In this document: one piece after another, positions 63,874-64,000 of the stretch
Layout: the number at the start of each line of letters is the position of its first letter
Position numbering within the stretch: the stretch's first letter is position 1
Source: Paracoccus halophilus
Lineage (GTDB): Bacteria > Pseudomonadota > Alphaproteobacteria > Rhodobacterales > Rhodobacteraceae
Reading direction: 5' to 3'
Assembly: GCF_000763905.1 (NCBI RefSeq)
Contig: NZ_JRKN01000011.1
Location: 33,958 to 97,957 of the forward strand
Length of the DNA stretch: 64,000 nt
Position numbers and translations under genes: made by a program
The notes under the pieces: generated by a model
Databases searched by the model: none
What the model was told of the DNA's origin: nothing
Seen by the model: the letters and a program-made list of their open reading frames with translations, nothing else

Positions 63874-64000
63874 GAGCCTGATCGGAAATGAGTTGGGTGA
63901 TTTCAGCGAGTTATGATTCTGTTTGTTTGTGAGAACGAACGGAGATCATGATGCCCTGGACCGAAATCACCCGGAAACGATACGAGCGCAAAGCGGCTCG
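63874..64000 (+). mobile_element. IS5-family (IS1031-like) insertion sequence, left end only
   Basis: The GAGCCTGATC start of a terminal inverted repeat begins at 63874, preceded by TCA, which fits the three-base TNA target of this group. An AT-richer leader and the transposase start follow. The right end lies outside the window, so neither the length nor the second TCA can be checked. Confidence 0.7.
63951..64000 (+). CDS. IS5-family transposase, N-terminal fragment
   Basis: The frame reads MPWTEITRKRYERKAAR, matching the usual N-terminus of IS5-group transposases. Only 16-17 codons are in the window. A second ATG lies immediately upstream at 63948; CGGAG is the ribosome-binding site. Confidence 0.75.
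   Translation, partial: MPWTEITRKRYERKAA

Overview
The window is 64 kb of GC-rich chromosomal DNA from an alphaproteobacterium, most likely a Paracoccus-like member of the Rhodobacteraceae. Evidence for this is the gene content (a DUF1013/TrcR-type regulator, a Hint_2-domain protein, a DUF1127 protein, paired YcjX/YcjF, a def-def2-fmt block, an ectoine-catabolism locus of the Ruegeria/Paracoccus type) and the codon use. The genus is inferred from content; no rRNA or other taxonomic marker is present. I see no tRNA, rRNA or CRISPR array. Both edges touch accessory DNA: a less GC-rich gene of unknown function cut by the left edge, and the first bases of an IS5-family insertion sequence at the right edge.

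Layout. 1-1134: unknown, 5'-truncated gene. 1650-4212: a dicarboxylate/amino-acid symporter and a SIS sugar-phosphate isomerase-like protein. 4231-10125: a four-gene leftward acyl-CoA degradation operon (CoA ligase, short-chain dehydrogenase, thiolase, acyl-CoA dehydrogenase) with a divergent AraC-type regulator and a striking 9-bp inverted repeat between them. 10282-13101: an SLC5-type symporter facing a MalY/PatB aminotransferase. 13178-15892: peptide deformylase, a deformylase paralogue that has lost catalytic residues, methionyl-tRNA formyltransferase and an HdeD-type membrane protein. 15942-25546: helicase HrpB, YcjX/YcjF, penicillin-binding protein 1C, ArfB, a Nudix hydrolase and a PiT phosphate transporter. 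25543-30432: a TPP enzyme, a low-molecular-weight phosphatase, SmpB, a mercaptopyruvate sulfurtransferase and an aromatic aminotransferase. 30496-37973: a coiled-coil membrane protein, a large OmpA-type protein, UbiA, RsmE, a DUF1127 protein, PrmA, MsrA and a P1 peptidase. 38033-44327: a Hint-domain protein, succinate-semialdehyde dehydrogenase, TrcR-like regulator, RNase T2 and a phospholipase-D family protein. 44353-47775: 2-oxoglutarate-semialdehyde dehydrogenase divergent from a two-part sodium:solute symporter.

The most coherent system is at 47824-61223, a complete locus for uptake and catabolism of the osmoprotectants ectoine and 5-hydroxyectoine. A leftward unit (doeX, doeC, doeD) and a rightward unit (enuR, uehABC, usp, eutABC, doeAB) diverge from a 72-bp gap. 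UehABC is a TRAP importer. EutABC probably converts hydroxyectoine to ectoine. DoeA opens the ring, DoeB deacetylates to diaminobutyrate, DoeD transaminates to aspartate semialdehyde and DoeC oxidises it to aspartate. EnuR (MocR-type) and DoeX (Lrp-type) are the expected regulators. No ectABC synthesis genes lie in the window, so this locus imports and consumes ectoines. The gene set is an established type; the cis-regulatory motifs proposed here are my own reading.

The right end holds an FMN reductase, a small acetyltransferase and the short-chain fatty acid transporter atoE, whose upstream region is interrupted 16 bp before its start codon by the IS5-type element. Genes assigned to families rest on motif recognition by eye; no alignment or search was run.
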